Made by a program: the position numbers and the translations under genes. A stretch of 64,000 nt of DNA. Origin: Betaproteobacteria bacterium (lineage in GTDB: Bacteria > Pseudomonadota > Gammaproteobacteria > Burkholderiales > Rhodocyclaceae). Positions 1-10,090 of the stretch are shown in pieces. The DNA lies in NCBI GenBank assembly GCA_012026885.1, contig VEPL01000030.1:43924-107923 (forward strand), in the 5' to 3' direction. Numbering within the stretch: the stretch's first letter is position 1; every line of letters starts with the position of its first letter. A model generated the notes under the pieces. It searched no databases. It was not told the origin of the DNA and saw only the letters and a list, made by a program, of their open reading frames with translations.

Positions 1-1772
1 GAGAACGTGCCCGTCCCCGGCTCGGCGAAGGGGAACTCCCGGAGATCCCCCTTCAGCACCAGACGGGCATCGCTCGCCTTGCCGGCGACGATGGCCCGCC
101 GAAGCCACGCCGGCACATCGGCGCTGATCACCCGCGGCATGTAGCGCCACACCGCCGTACCGTCGGCGCGGTCGAGCGTGGCGGCAAGATCGATCGATCC
201 CGGACCGCCGCCCGAAAACCGATAGCTGCCGCTCGCCGTGCCCGCCGCGTGCGGCCCTGCGAACTGCAGGCGCTCGAGGCGGACGTCGATCGCCCCGTCA
301 CCCGCTTTCCAGCCAACCTTCGCCGCCAGACGCTCGAGGTCGATATCCGGCTCGGCGAAGACGGCGGGGAGCGAGAGCCGGGCCGCCCCGGTCGCCAGGT
401 TGAGGACGCCGCCGCGTTCGTTCGCGTCGACGTTGCCGGTCATGCCGCGGGCGCCCGGAAAATAACCTCCGGGAGCAATACCCAGGCCGGCGAAGGCGGC
501 CTTCAACGACCATGCCTCGAGTTCGCCGGCGACCGTACGCCAGGTCAGGCGCGGCTCGCTGACCTGCCCCTGCGGCCGGTGGCGCTCGAGCAGCTCGCGG
601 CTGCGCGCATCGAGCGGCAAATGCGCGGCGAGGTCGGCGATGACCCCAAGGTCGAGGAAGCTGGCCGAAGCGCTGCCACCCACGCGACCATCTGCGCCAT
701 TCTCCTTCCATTCGGCGGAAAAATCGGTCGGTGCGACACGGATGCCGCCATGCGTCTGCAACTCGATACTGCGTCCGGCCACGGCCCAGTCATCGCCCTT
801 GCGGCGCCCCTCGAGACGCCCGCGCAGGCTGGCCAGATCCAGCGCCGGCAGGGCACGCCCGAGGCGCAGGCTGACCTCCTCCAGCGCCAGGTCGGCGACG
901 AGCCCCCCCTTTCCATCGGCAAGGTCGCCCCACAGGCGCAGGGCACCCCGGCCGCGCGGCAGGTCGAGGGGATAGTCCAGCCACGTCCGCCAGCCGGCGA
1001 GGTCGGCATAGTCGAGCTGTACGAAGATCCGGCCTGAAACCTCGTCCAGCGCCTCGCCGATGTCGCCGGTGACCTCGCCACGCACATCGATGCGGGCCGC
1101 GAGGTCGGCCGGCGGCGCCGCCGAGAAACCGAAGCGATGCTGGCTGCCATGGTTGTCGAGTCCGAACTGCAGGTCCTCGAGGACCAGCGGCGGAGCGCCG
1201 CGCAGGCGGTCTTCCCAGACGATCATCGCATCGCGGATGCGGATGCGACGCTGGGCGAGCACCCAGTCGGCCAGCGCCGGATCGCTCTCACCCTCGGCAT
1301 CCATGCCGGCCACCGTGATCCGCCCGTTCGCCTCCCGGCGGACGTGCAGCACCGGCCGCTCGACGGCGAGCAATGCCAGCATGGGCCGGCGATGCCACAA
1401 CGAACGCCACGAAATGACGATTTCAACGCGGCTGAGGCTGAAGGCCGCAACGCCTTGGCGATCGAGCACGGCGACATCGTCGAGGACGAGGTCGGGATTC
1501 ATCCCTTCCCAGCGGGCGGCAACACGGCCGATGCGGACCGGCTGGCCGACCGCCCGGCTGACGGCAGCCTCGATCTGCGGCTGCCAGTCGGCGACGCGCG
1601 GCAGGACGACATGGCGGAGCGCGAGGACGACGGCCGCGGCAGCCAGCCACACCGCAATTGCCGTCCACACCAGGAGGCGCACGGTGCGATAGAGCGGTAA
1701 GGAGCCGGCCCCGGCGAAGAAGCCCCCGCGGCGCCCGGCGTCCGCTGCCGGCGGCATCGCCGGTTCACTCAC
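1..1772 (-). CDS. yhdP: YhdP-family AsmA-like envelope protein, N-terminal part (runs off the window)
   Basis: The leftward frame stays open for 590 codons from a GTG at 1772 to the window edge, so only the N-terminal half is present. Residues about 33-53 form one membrane anchor (LLVWTAIAVWLAAAAVVLAL), after which comes a long beta-rich periplasmic region. The stretch just after the anchor (IGRVAARWEGMNPDLVLDDV) is typical of YhdP/DUF3971 proteins. Family knowledge: YhdP is a long AsmA-like bridge protein linked to phospholipid transport to the outer membrane. It lies divergent to glnE, a common betaproteobacterial arrangement. The start could also be the in-frame ATG at 1757; neither has a clear ribosome binding site. 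The reading frame was translated by eye from the complement. Confidence 0.85.
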   Translation of the reverse strand, partial: MSEPAMPPAADAGRRGGFFAGAGSLPLYRTVRLLVWTAIAVWLAAAAVVLALRHVVLPRVADWQPQIEAAVSRAVGQPVRIGRVAARWEGMNPDLVLDDVAVLDRQGVAAFSLSRVEIVISWRSLWHRRPMLALLAVERPVLHVRREANGRITVAGMDAEGESDPALADWVLAQRRIRIRDAMIVWEDRLRGAPPLVLEDLQFGLDNHGSQHRFGFSAAPPADLAARIDVRGEVTGDIGEALDEVSGRIFVQLDYADLAGWRTWLDYPLDLPRGRGALRLWGDLADGKGGLVADLALEEVSLRLGRALPALDLASLRGRLEGRRKGDDWAVAGRSIELQTHGGIRVAPTDFSAEWKENGADGRVGGSASASFLDLGVIADLAAHLPLDARSRELLERHRPQGQVSEPRLTWRTVAGELEAWSLKAAFAGLGIAPGGYFPGARGMTGNVDANERGGVLNLATGAARLSLPAVFAEPDIDLERLAAKVGWKAGDGAIDVRLERLQFAGPHAAGTASGSYRFSGGGPGSIDLAATLDRADGTAVWRYMPRVISADVPAWLRRAIVAGKASDARLVLKGDLREFPFAEPGTGTF

Positions 1773-1785
1773 GGCTGCACGCGCT

Positions 1786-1815
1786 TTGCCAGAGGGATGG
1801 GTAGGTCACTACAAT
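1786..1815 (+). promoter_or_regulatory. sigma70-type promoter for glnE
   Basis: TTGCCA (1786-1791) and TACAAT (1810-1815) are separated by 18 bases, a good match to a sigma70 promoter. Transcription would begin near 1822. This supports the glnE start at 1872, because the more upstream in-frame start at 1797 lies inside the promoter. Confidence 0.6.
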
Positions 1816-1871
1816 CGGCTTCTCGTCAAAACGCCATTCTACCTGCTCGGCCCGCCAGCCGACCCGCCGCC

Positions 1872-4583
1872 ATGGAAACCCTGTCCGAACCGCGCTGGCA
1901 AGAAGCGCTCGCGCTCAGCCGCTACCTGTCCAACCTGCTCGCCGCGCAACCGGCGCTTGTTCCGGTTCTTGCCGCCACCTGGCACGAACCGCTGGCCGCC
2001 GCGGCACTGCACGAGGCCCTCGACCCGCCGCCAGCCGACGATGAAACGCTCAAGCGCAGCCTGCGCCGGGTGCGCCAGCGGGCGATGGCGCACATCGCGC
2101 TGCGCGATTTGTGCGGCCTCGCCTCGCTGGCGGAAGTGGTCGAAAGCATGACCCTGCTCGCCGACCTGACCACCAATTTCGCCCTCGACCATCATCACCG
2201 GCAGCTCGCTGCCCAGTTCGGCGAACCGCTCGACCGCGAGGGCCGTCCGACGCGGCTGATGATCGTCGGCATGGGCAAGCTCGGCGGGCGCGAACTGAAT
2301 GTTTCATCGGACGTCGATTACATCTTCATCTACCCCGAGGAAGGCGACACCGCCGGCCCGAAATCGATCGAGAATTTCGACTTTTTCACCCGCCTCGGCA
2401 AGCGCGTGATCCAGGCGCTGGGCGACATCACCGCCGACGGCCAGGTCTTCCGGGTCGACATGCGCCTGCGCCCGAATGGCGACTCCGGGCCGCTGGTCTG
2501 CTCGCTCGATGCGCTCGAGAACTACTTCATCACCCAGGGACGCGAGTGGGAGCGCTACGCCTGGATCAAGGCGCGCGTCATGAACTCCGGCGCCAACGCC
2601 GACGGCCCCGCCATGGCAGGCTGGATCGACGCACTGCAAAAAGTCTCCCGCCCCTTCGTCTTCCGCAAGTACCTCGACTTCGGCGCCATCAATGCGATGC
2701 GCGACCTGCACGCGCAGATCCGTCGCGAAGTCGCGCGCAAGGACATGGTCGACCACATCAAGCTCGGCCCGGGAGGCATCCGGGAAATCGAGTTCATCGC
2801 CCAGGTCTTCCAGCTGATCCGCGGCGGCCGCGACACCGCCCTGCAGGTGCGCCCGACGCTCGTAGTCCTGAAACTGCTGGCCGGGCGCCGGTTGATTCCG
2901 GAAGCGACCGAGAGCGAACTCGCCGAAGCTTATACATTCCTGCGTCGCCTCGAGCACCGCCTGCAATACGTCGAGGACAAGCAGACCCACATGCTGCCCG
3001 CCGATGACGGCGACCGCAGCCGCATTGCGACCAGCCTCGGCTTCGCCGGCTGGGATGCACTGCTGGCGCAACTCGACGACCACCGCGAGCGGGTCAGCCG
3101 GCATTTCGAGGCGGTTTTCTCCGACCCCGAAGCCGGGGAGCATCCCCTGACCGGCCTCTGGATGGGACAAGTCGACGAGGACGACGGGATCGAGGCCTTG
3201 GGCAACCTGGGTTTCCGCCGCCCGCACGAGGCCCTCGCCCAGCTCGCCGCCATGCGTGCCTCGAGCCGATACCAGCAGTTGCCCGCCCCCAACCGCGCCC
3301 GCCTCGATGCCATCGGTCCGCGCTTCATCGAGGTCTCCGGTAGCACCGCCGACCCCGACATGACTTTCGCGCGCGGCCTCAATTTCGTCGACGGCGTTGC
3401 CCGCCGCGGTTCCTACCTCGCGCTACTCCAGCAATACCCGCTCGCCCTGAAGCGCGTTGCCGACATGGTTTGCGCCTCCAGCTGGGCCGCGGAGTACCTC
3501 GCCCGCCACCCGCTGCTGCTCGACGAGTTGCTCGACCCCCGACTCTACGAAATCGCCACCGACTGGCCCGGCTTCCGCCAGTCGCTCCGCCACAACCTGG
3601 CGACCCATGCCGACGACACCGAGCGGGAAATGGACATCCTGCGCGAAATGCACCACGCCCAGGTGTTCCGTCTGCTGGCACAGGACCTTGCCGGCCTGCA
3701 GACGATCGAGAGCCTTTCCGACCACCTCACCGAGCTGGCCGACACGATCGTCCAGGAAACCTTGCCGCTGGTGTGGAGCAAGATCCGGAACCGCCATTGC
3801 GACGTTCCGAAATTCGCCGTCATCGGCTACGGCAAGCTCGGCGGCAAGGAGCTCGGCTATGCCTCCGACCTCGACCTCGTCTATCTTTACGACGATGAAG
3901 ATCCGGATGCACCCGAGAATTACACGCGCCTCGCCCAGCGCCTCAACACATGGCTGTCGAGCCAGACGCCGGCCGGCATATTGTTCGAGACCGATCTGCG
4001 CCTGCGCCCGAACGGCGATGCCGGTCTCCTCGCAGTCACTGTCGCCTCATTCCGCGACTATCAGCTCAACCACGCCTGGACCTGGGAACACCAGGCGCTG
4101 ACGCGCGCGCGCTGGTGTGCCGGCGACGCCGAGGTCGGACGCCGCTTTGAGGAGATTCGCATCGAGATCCTGCGTCAGCCGCGCGACCTCGCCAAGTTAC
4201 GCACGGAAGTCATGGAGATGCGCCATAAGATGTACGACGCCCATGCCTCGCGAAGCGACACCGAGTTCGGATTGAAGCACGACCGTGGCGGCATCATCGA
4301 TGTCGAGTTCATCGTGCAATACCTGGTACTCGGCCATGCGTGCCGCCATCCCGAACTGACCGGCAACCTCGGCAACATCGCGCTCCTGCGTATCGCCGGG
4401 GAACTCGGCCTGATCGATCCGAGGCAGGCCAGGGCGGCGGGCGATGCCTATCGTGAATACCGGCGCCTGCAACACGCGCGACGCCTTTCGGCGACGCCGA
4501 AGGCGCCGGTTCCGCGGGACCAGGTAGAACAGCACATCGCCGCGGTCGACGCGCTACGCGTAGCGGTTTTCAGCGGCGACTGA
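1872..4583 (+). CDS. glnE: bifunctional glutamine synthetase adenylyltransferase/deadenylylase
   Basis: 903 residues, close to the family norm of about 950. The enzyme adds AMP to, or removes it from, glutamine synthetase in response to PII signalling, so it sets nitrogen assimilation. Two nucleotidyltransferase domains are visible. The first carries GMGKLGGRELNVSSDVD at about residue 132 (deadenylylase half). The second carries GYGKLGGKELGYASDLDL at about residue 651 (adenylylase half). Both keep the paired Asp residues of the SDxD motif. The ATG at 1872 is preferred over 1797 because 1797 falls between the -35 and -10 boxes. No strong Shine-Dalgarno is seen. The gene is monocistronic and divergent from yhdP. 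Confidence 0.96.
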   Translation: METLSEPRWQEALALSRYLSNLLAAQPALVPVLAATWHEPLAAAALHEALDPPPADDETLKRSLRRVRQRAMAHIALRDLCGLASLAEVVESMTLLADLTTNFALDHHHRQLAAQFGEPLDREGRPTRLMIVGMGKLGGRELNVSSDVDYIFIYPEEGDTAGPKSIENFDFFTRLGKRVIQALGDITADGQVFRVDMRLRPNGDSGPLVCSLDALENYFITQGREWERYAWIKARVMNSGANADGPAMAGWIDALQKVSRPFVFRKYLDFGAINAMRDLHAQIRREVARKDMVDHIKLGPGGIREIEFIAQVFQLIRGGRDTALQVRPTLVVLKLLAGRRLIPEATESELAEAYTFLRRLEHRLQYVEDKQTHMLPADDGDRSRIATSLGFAGWDALLAQLDDHRERVSRHFEAVFSDPEAGEHPLTGLWMGQVDEDDGIEALGNLGFRRPHEALAQLAAMRASSRYQQLPAPNRARLDAIGPRFIEVSGSTADPDMTFARGLNFVDGVARRGSYLALLQQYPLALKRVADMVCASSWAAEYLARHPLLLDELLDPRLYEIATDWPGFRQSLRHNLATHADDTEREMDILREMHHAQVFRLLAQDLAGLQTIESLSDHLTELADTIVQETLPLVWSKIRNRHCDVPKFAVIGYGKLGGKELGYASDLDLVYLYDDEDPDAPENYTRLAQRLNTWLSSQTPAGILFETDLRLRPNGDAGLLAVTVASFRDYQLNHAWTWEHQALTRARWCAGDAEVGRRFEEIRIEILRQPRDLAKLRTEVMEMRHKMYDAHASRSDTEFGLKHDRGGIIDVEFIVQYLVLGHACRHPELTGNLGNIALLRIAGELGLIDPRQARAAGDAYREYRRLQHARRLSATPKAPVPRDQVEQHIAAVDALRVAVFSGD

Positions 4584-4618
4584 CACCAACTCGCACCGCG
4601 AACAAACCGGCCTGCAAC

Positions 4619-4822
4619 CTACCAGGCCGCTTGGGCAGAATGCTCGTCGTGCGGCGCGAGGACGCCGTGAATCTCGATGTGGTCGTCGATGTGGACTTCT
4701 TCGACCTCGGGATGGCGGCGATCCGGCCGGATGCGACGCTCTTCGATACCGACTGGCGGCCCCTGGTCATCGTGGCGCCGATCGATCCGCGAGCGGCTTT
4801 CCGGAAATTTCTTGCTGGCCAT
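4619..4822 (-). CDS. small charged hypothetical protein
   Basis: 67 residues, rich in Arg, Asp, Glu and His (for example SRIDRRHDDQGPP and EEVHIDDHIEIHG), with no signal peptide or membrane segment. It is preferred over the opposite-strand frame because the ATG is preceded by a purine-rich GGGAGAGAGA ribosome binding site at good spacing, and because its composition fits a soluble small protein. It is convergent with glnE. The family is not recognised and no function is proposed. Confidence 0.55.
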   Translation of the reverse strand: MASKKFPESRSRIDRRHDDQGPPVGIEERRIRPDRRHPEVEEVHIDDHIEIHGVLAPHDEHSAQAAW

Positions 4823-4962
4823 GACTGTCTCTCTCCCGACATTTATGTATTTCTAATGTGAGAATACGCCTAAGGTCATAGCCGCGCCAGCCCCCGCCGA
4901 CATACGGTAGCGAATGTCCGACGACTGTTGCGCGCAAGCCACAGCGGCCGCAGCCGCTCCGG

Positions 4963-5391
4963 CTATTTCTTCAGCGAGTCGCGGATCTCGCGCAAGAGCA
5001 GCACATCCTCGGGCGTCGGCGGCGCTTCCGGCTCGGGCGCCGGCGCAACTGGGGTGCGCAGGCGATTAAGCTGCTTGACCATCATGAAGATGATGAAGGC
5101 GAGGATGACGAAGTTGACCAGGATGGTCAGGAAGTTGCCATAGGCGAAGACCGCGATGCCGGCCTTCTTCAGGTCGGCGAACGTGGTCAGGTTGTTCGGG
5201 TTGTTGCCAAGGACGACTAAGAGGTTCGAGAAATCGAGGTTGCCGACCACCTTGCCGACCACCGGCATGATCAGGTCGCCGACGATCGATTCGACGATCT
5301 TGCCAAAGGCGCCGCCAATGATGACGCCGACCGCGAGGTCCATCGCGTTGCCCTTGACGGCGAACTCCCGAAATTCCTGGATCATGCTCAT
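4963..5391 (-). CDS. mscL: large-conductance mechanosensitive channel MscL
   Basis: 142 residues (E. coli 136). MscL is a homopentameric inner-membrane channel that opens under membrane tension to release solutes on hypo-osmotic shock. The N-terminal helix [20 protein letters not shown] and first pore segment [20 protein letters not shown] are diagnostic. A second membrane helix ([19 protein letters not shown]) follows the periplasmic loop, and the C-terminus ends in a helix rich in Glu, Leu and Arg. The start is the ATG at 5391, after GGAGACACAGGC; a much longer upstream extension of the frame is only open by chance. Confidence 0.97.
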   Translation of the reverse strand: MSMIQEFREFAVKGNAMDLAVGVIIGGAFGKIVESIVGDLIMPVVGKVVGNLDFSNLLVVLGNNPNNLTTFADLKKAGIAVFAYGNFLTILVNFVILAFIIFMMVKQLNRLRTPVAPAPEPEAPPTPEDVLLLREIRDSLKK

Positions 5392-5459
5392 GCCTGTGTC
5401 TCCGTGTGTGCTGTTGGGGGTTATGCGGAATCGATTATTCGTGCCGCATGGCGCCCCCG

Positions 5460-6623
5460 TCAAGCCGGGAACGCGCGGGCCAGCCGCTCGACGCCGGCTT
5501 CGAGCGTCGTCGCCACCTTGGCGAAGCAGAAGCGCACGACACGGTCGTCGCGCCCATCGGCGTAGAACACCGAGACCGGGATGACCGCGACGCCGACCGC
5601 ACGCGTCAGCCATTCGGCGAAATCCCGATCCGGCCGGTCGGACAGGTGGCCGTAGCGCGCGAGCTGGAAGTAGGTGCCGCGACAGGGCAGCAGTTCGAAT
5701 CCCGTCTGCCCCATCAGGCGGCGGAAGAAATCGCGCTTTTCCTGGTAGAAGGCGGCCAGTCCGAGATGGCGCGAGGCATCCTGCATGTACTCGGCCAGCG
5801 CCAGCTGCGATGGTGTGTGCACGGTGAACACGTTGAACTGGTGCACCTTGCGGAACTCGGCGATCAGCGCCGCCGGGCCGACGACGTAGCCGATCTTCCA
5901 GCCGGTGATGTGGTAGGTCTTGCCGAAGCTCGAAACGACGATGCTGCGCGCCGCCAGTTCCTGGTGGCCGCACAGGCTGGCATGGCGCTCGCCGTCGAAG
6001 AGGATGTGCTCGTAGACCTCGTCGGAGAGGACGACGATGTCGGTGCCGCGGACGATTTCGGCCAGTTTCTCGAGGTCGACCGCAGTCAGCAGGCTGCCGC
6101 TCGGATTGTGCGGCGAATTGACGATGATCATCCGCGTCTTTGGCGTCACCAGCCGGCGCACCTGTTCCCAGTCCGGCGCGTAGTCCGGGAATTGCAGCTG
6201 CGCATAGACCGCCGTGCCGCCGACCGTCTCGATGGCCGGCACGTAGGAGTCGTAGACCGGCTCGAAGAGGATCACCTCGTCGCCGGGCCGCACGAAGGCC
6301 GCGATGGCGGTAAAGATCGCCTGCGTCGCCCCGGCCGTCACCGTCACCTCGCTCTCGACATCGAAGCGCGTGCCATAGAGCGCCGCCACCTTGTCGACGA
6401 TGGCCGCGCGCAGCTCCGGCATCCCGGCCATCGGCGGATACTGGTTACGCCCCGCCAGCATGTGCCGGTGCATCGCGTCGAATAGCGAGCGGTCGGCCTG
6501 GAAATCAGGAAAGCCCTGCGACAGGTTCACCGCCCCGCACTCGGCGGCCAGACGCGACATGACCGTGAAAATGGTCGTACCCATGTGCGGAAAACGGGAG
6601 TCGATGCGGATCGGGGTTTGCAT
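5460..6623 (-). CDS. methionine-type PLP aminotransferase (YbdL-like)
   Basis: 387 residues, class I/II fold. Very similar along its length to E. coli YbdL, which prefers methionine and converts it to 4-methylthio-2-oxobutanoate; family members can also run the reverse, last step of methionine salvage. Signatures are [10 protein letters not shown] near the N-terminus, NSPHNPSG (aspartate-binding region), SDEVYEH, and [16 protein letters not shown], whose Lys is the expected PLP-binding residue. The ATG at 6623 is chosen because the upstream start at 6647 would be a TTG without a ribosome binding site. It is divergent from the toxin-antitoxin pair and close to mtnA, which deals with a by-product of methionine metabolism. 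Confidence 0.9.
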   Translation of the reverse strand: MQTPIRIDSRFPHMGTTIFTVMSRLAAECGAVNLSQGFPDFQADRSLFDAMHRHMLAGRNQYPPMAGMPELRAAIVDKVAALYGTRFDVESEVTVTAGATQAIFTAIAAFVRPGDEVILFEPVYDSYVPAIETVGGTAVYAQLQFPDYAPDWEQVRRLVTPKTRMIIVNSPHNPSGSLLTAVDLEKLAEIVRGTDIVVLSDEVYEHILFDGERHASLCGHQELAARSIVVSSFGKTYHITGWKIGYVVGPAALIAEFRKVHQFNVFTVHTPSQLALAEYMQDASRHLGLAAFYQEKRDFFRRLMGQTGFELLPCRGTYFQLARYGHLSDRPDRDFAEWLTRAVGVAVIPVSVFYADGRDDRVVRFCFAKVATTLEAGVERLARAFPA

Positions 6624-6704
6624 GGGACTGTTGCGGTCGACGGTCAAGAATGGCCAAAAATCATCGCCGATACGCCAAGGGCACGCAACCGCTGGATAAA
6701 AATC

Positions 6705-6729
6705 AGCGTATTATTACAAGCGTTATAAC
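6705..6729 (+). promoter_or_regulatory. candidate operator/promoter of the toxin-antitoxin pair
   Basis: An AT-rich patch in GC-rich surroundings carries a near-direct repeat, AGCGTATTA (6705-6713) and AGCGTTATA (6719-6727), 14 bases apart. The perfect palindrome GTTATAAC lies at 6722-6729, 17 bases before the antitoxin start. AbrB/MazE antitoxins commonly bind such sites to repress their own operon; binding here is inference. Confidence 0.4.
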
Positions 6730-6745
6730 ACGTTCGGGGTTCGCC

Positions 6746-6970
6746 ATGTTCGCACTCAAACTGACCCAGATCGGCAATTCGGTCGGCGTCGTACTGCCGA
6801 AGGAGCTGCTGGCCAAGCTGCATGTTGAGAAGGGTGACACGGTGTATGCAACCGAGTCGCCGGATGGCGTCCGCCTGACGCCGTTCGACCCGGCCTTCGA
6901 AAAGCAGATGGAAGCCGCCCGCAAGATCATGAAGGCGCGCCGCAACGTGCTGCATGAGCTGGCCAAATGA
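6746..6970 (+). CDS. AbrB/MazE-type antitoxin
   Basis: 74 residues, forming a swapped-hairpin AbrB DNA-binding domain: KLTQIGNSVGVVLPKELLAKL is the diagnostic core, followed by LHVEKGDTVYATESPDG. The acidic and basic C-terminal helix should bind and neutralise the toxin. The start is the ATG at 6746; upstream in-frame codons would overlap the AT-rich operator. The last four bases (ATGA) overlap the toxin start, so the two are translationally coupled. It is expected to repress its own promoter. Confidence 0.88.
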   Translation: MFALKLTQIGNSVGVVLPKELLAKLHVEKGDTVYATESPDGVRLTPFDPAFEKQMEAARKIMKARRNVLHELAK

Positions 6971-7353
6971 GCGAATGGGTGTGGATTGAAGAGTCCGTGG
7001 TCTGGGCTGTTCACGAAGCCCAGCTTGCCGAGCATGGCGGCTCGGCCGGAGTGCGCGACGCTGGTCTGCTGGCCTCGGCCCTGGCCCGCCCGCTCAATCT
7101 GGCAGCCTACGGCGATCCCGGTGTCGCGGCCCTTGCCGCGGCCTACGGATACGGCATCGCCCGCAATCATCCGTTCATCGACGGGAACAAGCGAACCGCC
7201 TTCGTCTGCACCGAACTGTTTCTGCTGCTCAATGGCACCAGCCTGACCGCAGACGATGCGCACTGCGTCGCCACCATGCTCGCTCTTGCCGCCGGCGAAC
7301 TCGGCGAGCCCGAATTCGCCGACTGGCTGCGCACGCACGCTCGGCCTGACTGA
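6967..7353 (+). CDS. doc: Doc-type toxin (death-on-curing, Fic fold)
   Basis: 128 residues. The Fic-fold core motif HPFIDGNKRTA (HxFxDGNKRxA) is intact, so catalysis is likely retained. Doc toxins phosphorylate elongation factor Tu and stop translation. The gene overlaps its antitoxin by ATGA. Pairing of an AbrB-fold antitoxin with a Doc toxin is a known but less classic combination than Phd/Doc. Its stop codon lies only three bases before mtnA, so salvage genes may be transcribed from the toxin-antitoxin promoter. Confidence 0.93.
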   Translation: MSEWVWIEESVVWAVHEAQLAEHGGSAGVRDAGLLASALARPLNLAAYGDPGVAALAAAYGYGIARNHPFIDGNKRTAFVCTELFLLLNGTSLTADDAHCVATMLALAAGELGEPEFADWLRTHARPD

Positions 7354-7356
7354 ACC

Positions 7357-8437
<1,081 letters not shown>

Positions 8438-8445
<8 letters not shown>

Positions 8446-9067
8446 CCTGCGCGCCGACCTGATCGCCACGGCCCGTGAATTGCAGCCGGCCGGGCTCAAC
8501 AAGGGCACTTCCGGCAATGTCAGCGTGCGCGACGGCGACGGCTTCCTGATCACCCCGACCGGCCTCGCCTACGACACGCTCGCCCCGGACGACATCCCGC
8601 GCATGGCGCTCGACGGCAGTTGGGCGGGAGCGCGCAAACCGTCCTCGGAATGGCGCTTCCACCGCGACCTCTATGCCGCGCGTCCCGAAATCGGCGCCGT
8701 CGTCCATGCGCACTCGCCGTTCGCGGTCAGCCTCGCCTGCCTGCGCCGCGACATCCCGCCCTTCCACTACATGATCGCCCGCTTCGGCGGCGACACGATC
8801 CGCTGTGCCGACTATGCGATTTTCGGCTCGCAGGAACTGTCGACCGCAGCCATGCGCGCCATGGAAGGGCGCCGCGGCTGCCTGCTCGCCAACCACGGCC
8901 TGCTCGTCGCCGGCCGCGATCTCGCCGAGGCCTTCGCGCTCGCCGTCGAGCTCGAGGAACTCTGCGAGCAATACTGGCGCGCCTGCCAGCTCGGCATGCC
9001 GGTGCTGCTGACGGCAGGCGAAATGAGCGCCGTGCTCGAACAGTTCAAGGGCTACGGCCAGCAGTGA
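8438..9067 (+). CDS. class II aldolase, FucA-like (probable methylthioribulose-1-phosphate aldolase)
   Basis: 209 residues, matching the length and layout of L-fuculose-phosphate aldolase: GLNKGTSGNVSVRDGDGFLI near the N-terminus, PSSEWRFH with the catalytic Glu, VVHAHSPFAV with two Zn-binding His, and LLANHGLLVAG with a third. The start is a GTG directly after GGAGGAAGCCC. The mtnA stop lies inside this start region, so the genes are tightly coupled. Family knowledge: FucA-like Ald2 enzymes next to mtnA cleave 5-methylthioribulose-1-phosphate to dihydroxyacetone phosphate and methylthioacetaldehyde (DHAP shunt). That assignment comes from context and could be wrong; a sugar-phosphate aldolase or MtnB-like role are alternatives. 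Confidence 0.85.
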
Positions 9068-10026
9068 GCAGGCGCCACGCCGATCTCTCGCGCTGGGCGC
9101 ACGACCACCGCTTCGGCGCCGGCAATGCCGCGGCCGAGCGCGGCACCCGGCTCGTCCTCTGGATCACGCTGGCGACGATGGTCCTCGAGATTGTCGCCGG
9201 CTGGTGGTTCAACTCGATGGCGGTACTGGCCGACGGCTGGCACATGAGCTCGCACGCGCTGGCCATCGGGCTCTCCGCCTTCGCCTACCGCGCCGCACGG
9301 CACTATGCCGGCGACCCGCGCTTCGCCTTCGGCACCTGGAAGATCGAAGTGCTCGCCGGCTACACCAGCGCGCTCTTCCTGCTCGGCGTCGCCGCGGCGA
9401 TGGCCTTCGCCTCGGTCGACCGCCTGCTCGATCCGCGGCCGATCCGCTACGGCGAAGCGCTGGCCGTCGCCGTCCTCGGCCTCGCGGTCAACGTCGCCTG
9501 CGCCTTCATCCTCGGCGGCGCCCACGATCACGGGCATGACCATGGCCACGCGCATGGCCATGGGCACGGCCACGAGGACCTCAACCTCAAGGCGGCCTAC
9601 ACCCATGTGCTCGCCGACGCGCTGACCTCGCTGCTCGCCATCGCCGCGCTCGCCGGCGGCTGGCTCCGGGGCTGGGCCTGGCTCGACCCGGTGATGGGCC
9701 TGGTCGGCGCCGCGCTGGTCGCCATCTGGGCGCGCAACCTGCTGTTGCAGACCGGACGCGTCCTGCTCGACCGCGAGATGGATCACCCGGTCGTCGCCGA
9801 GATCCGCGAGGTGATCGACGCCTTGCCCGGCGGCACGACCCAGGTCACCGACCTGCACGTGTGGCGGGTCGGCACCGGCGCCTACGCCTGCTCGCTGGCG
9901 CTGCTTACCCATGACCGCGCGCTGACCGCCACTGCGGTGCGTAGCGCCCTCGGCATCCACGAGGAAATCGTGCATGTCACGGTGGAAATCGCCCACTGCG
10001 ACGAGTGCACCGCACCTGACACCTGA
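9064..10026 (+). CDS. dmeF: CDF-family divalent metal exporter (DmeF-like)
   Basis: 320 residues. Cation diffusion facilitators export divalent metals by proton exchange across the inner membrane; the DmeF branch handles Co and Ni. About six membrane helices are visible, with the first metal site in MAVLADGWHMSSHA and the second in HVLADALTSL. The loop between helices 4 and 5 is His-rich (HDHGHDHGHAHGHGHGHE, about residues 154-171), typical of metal sensing. A cytoplasmic C-terminal domain ends in HCDECTAPDT. The GTG start at 9064 overlaps the aldolase stop (GTGA), so it sits in the mtnA operon. Exact metal specificity is inferred from similarity. Confidence 0.88.
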   Translation: MSRRHADLSRWAHDHRFGAGNAAAERGTRLVLWITLATMVLEIVAGWWFNSMAVLADGWHMSSHALAIGLSAFAYRAARHYAGDPRFAFGTWKIEVLAGYTSALFLLGVAAAMAFASVDRLLDPRPIRYGEALAVAVLGLAVNVACAFILGGAHDHGHDHGHAHGHGHGHEDLNLKAAYTHVLADALTSLLAIAALAGGWLRGWAWLDPVMGLVGAALVAIWARNLLLQTGRVLLDREMDHPVVAEIREVIDALPGGTTQVTDLHVWRVGTGAYACSLALLTHDRALTATAVRSALGIHEEIVHVTVEIAHCDECTAPDT

Positions 10027-10090
10027 TCCCGCGCAGGCTGGCAACCGCCGCGCTGTGGCAGAATCCGGTCAGTTTCCCGTCAGCCTTGCG

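Noticed and set aside
249..1037. 262-codon rightward frame at the left edge
   Set aside because: It is the antisense shadow of yhdP; the leftward frame has a membrane anchor and family sequence over its whole length.
4631..4861. 76-codon rightward frame opposite the small charged protein
   Set aside because: No ribosome binding site, while the leftward gene has a good one; it is probably a shadow.
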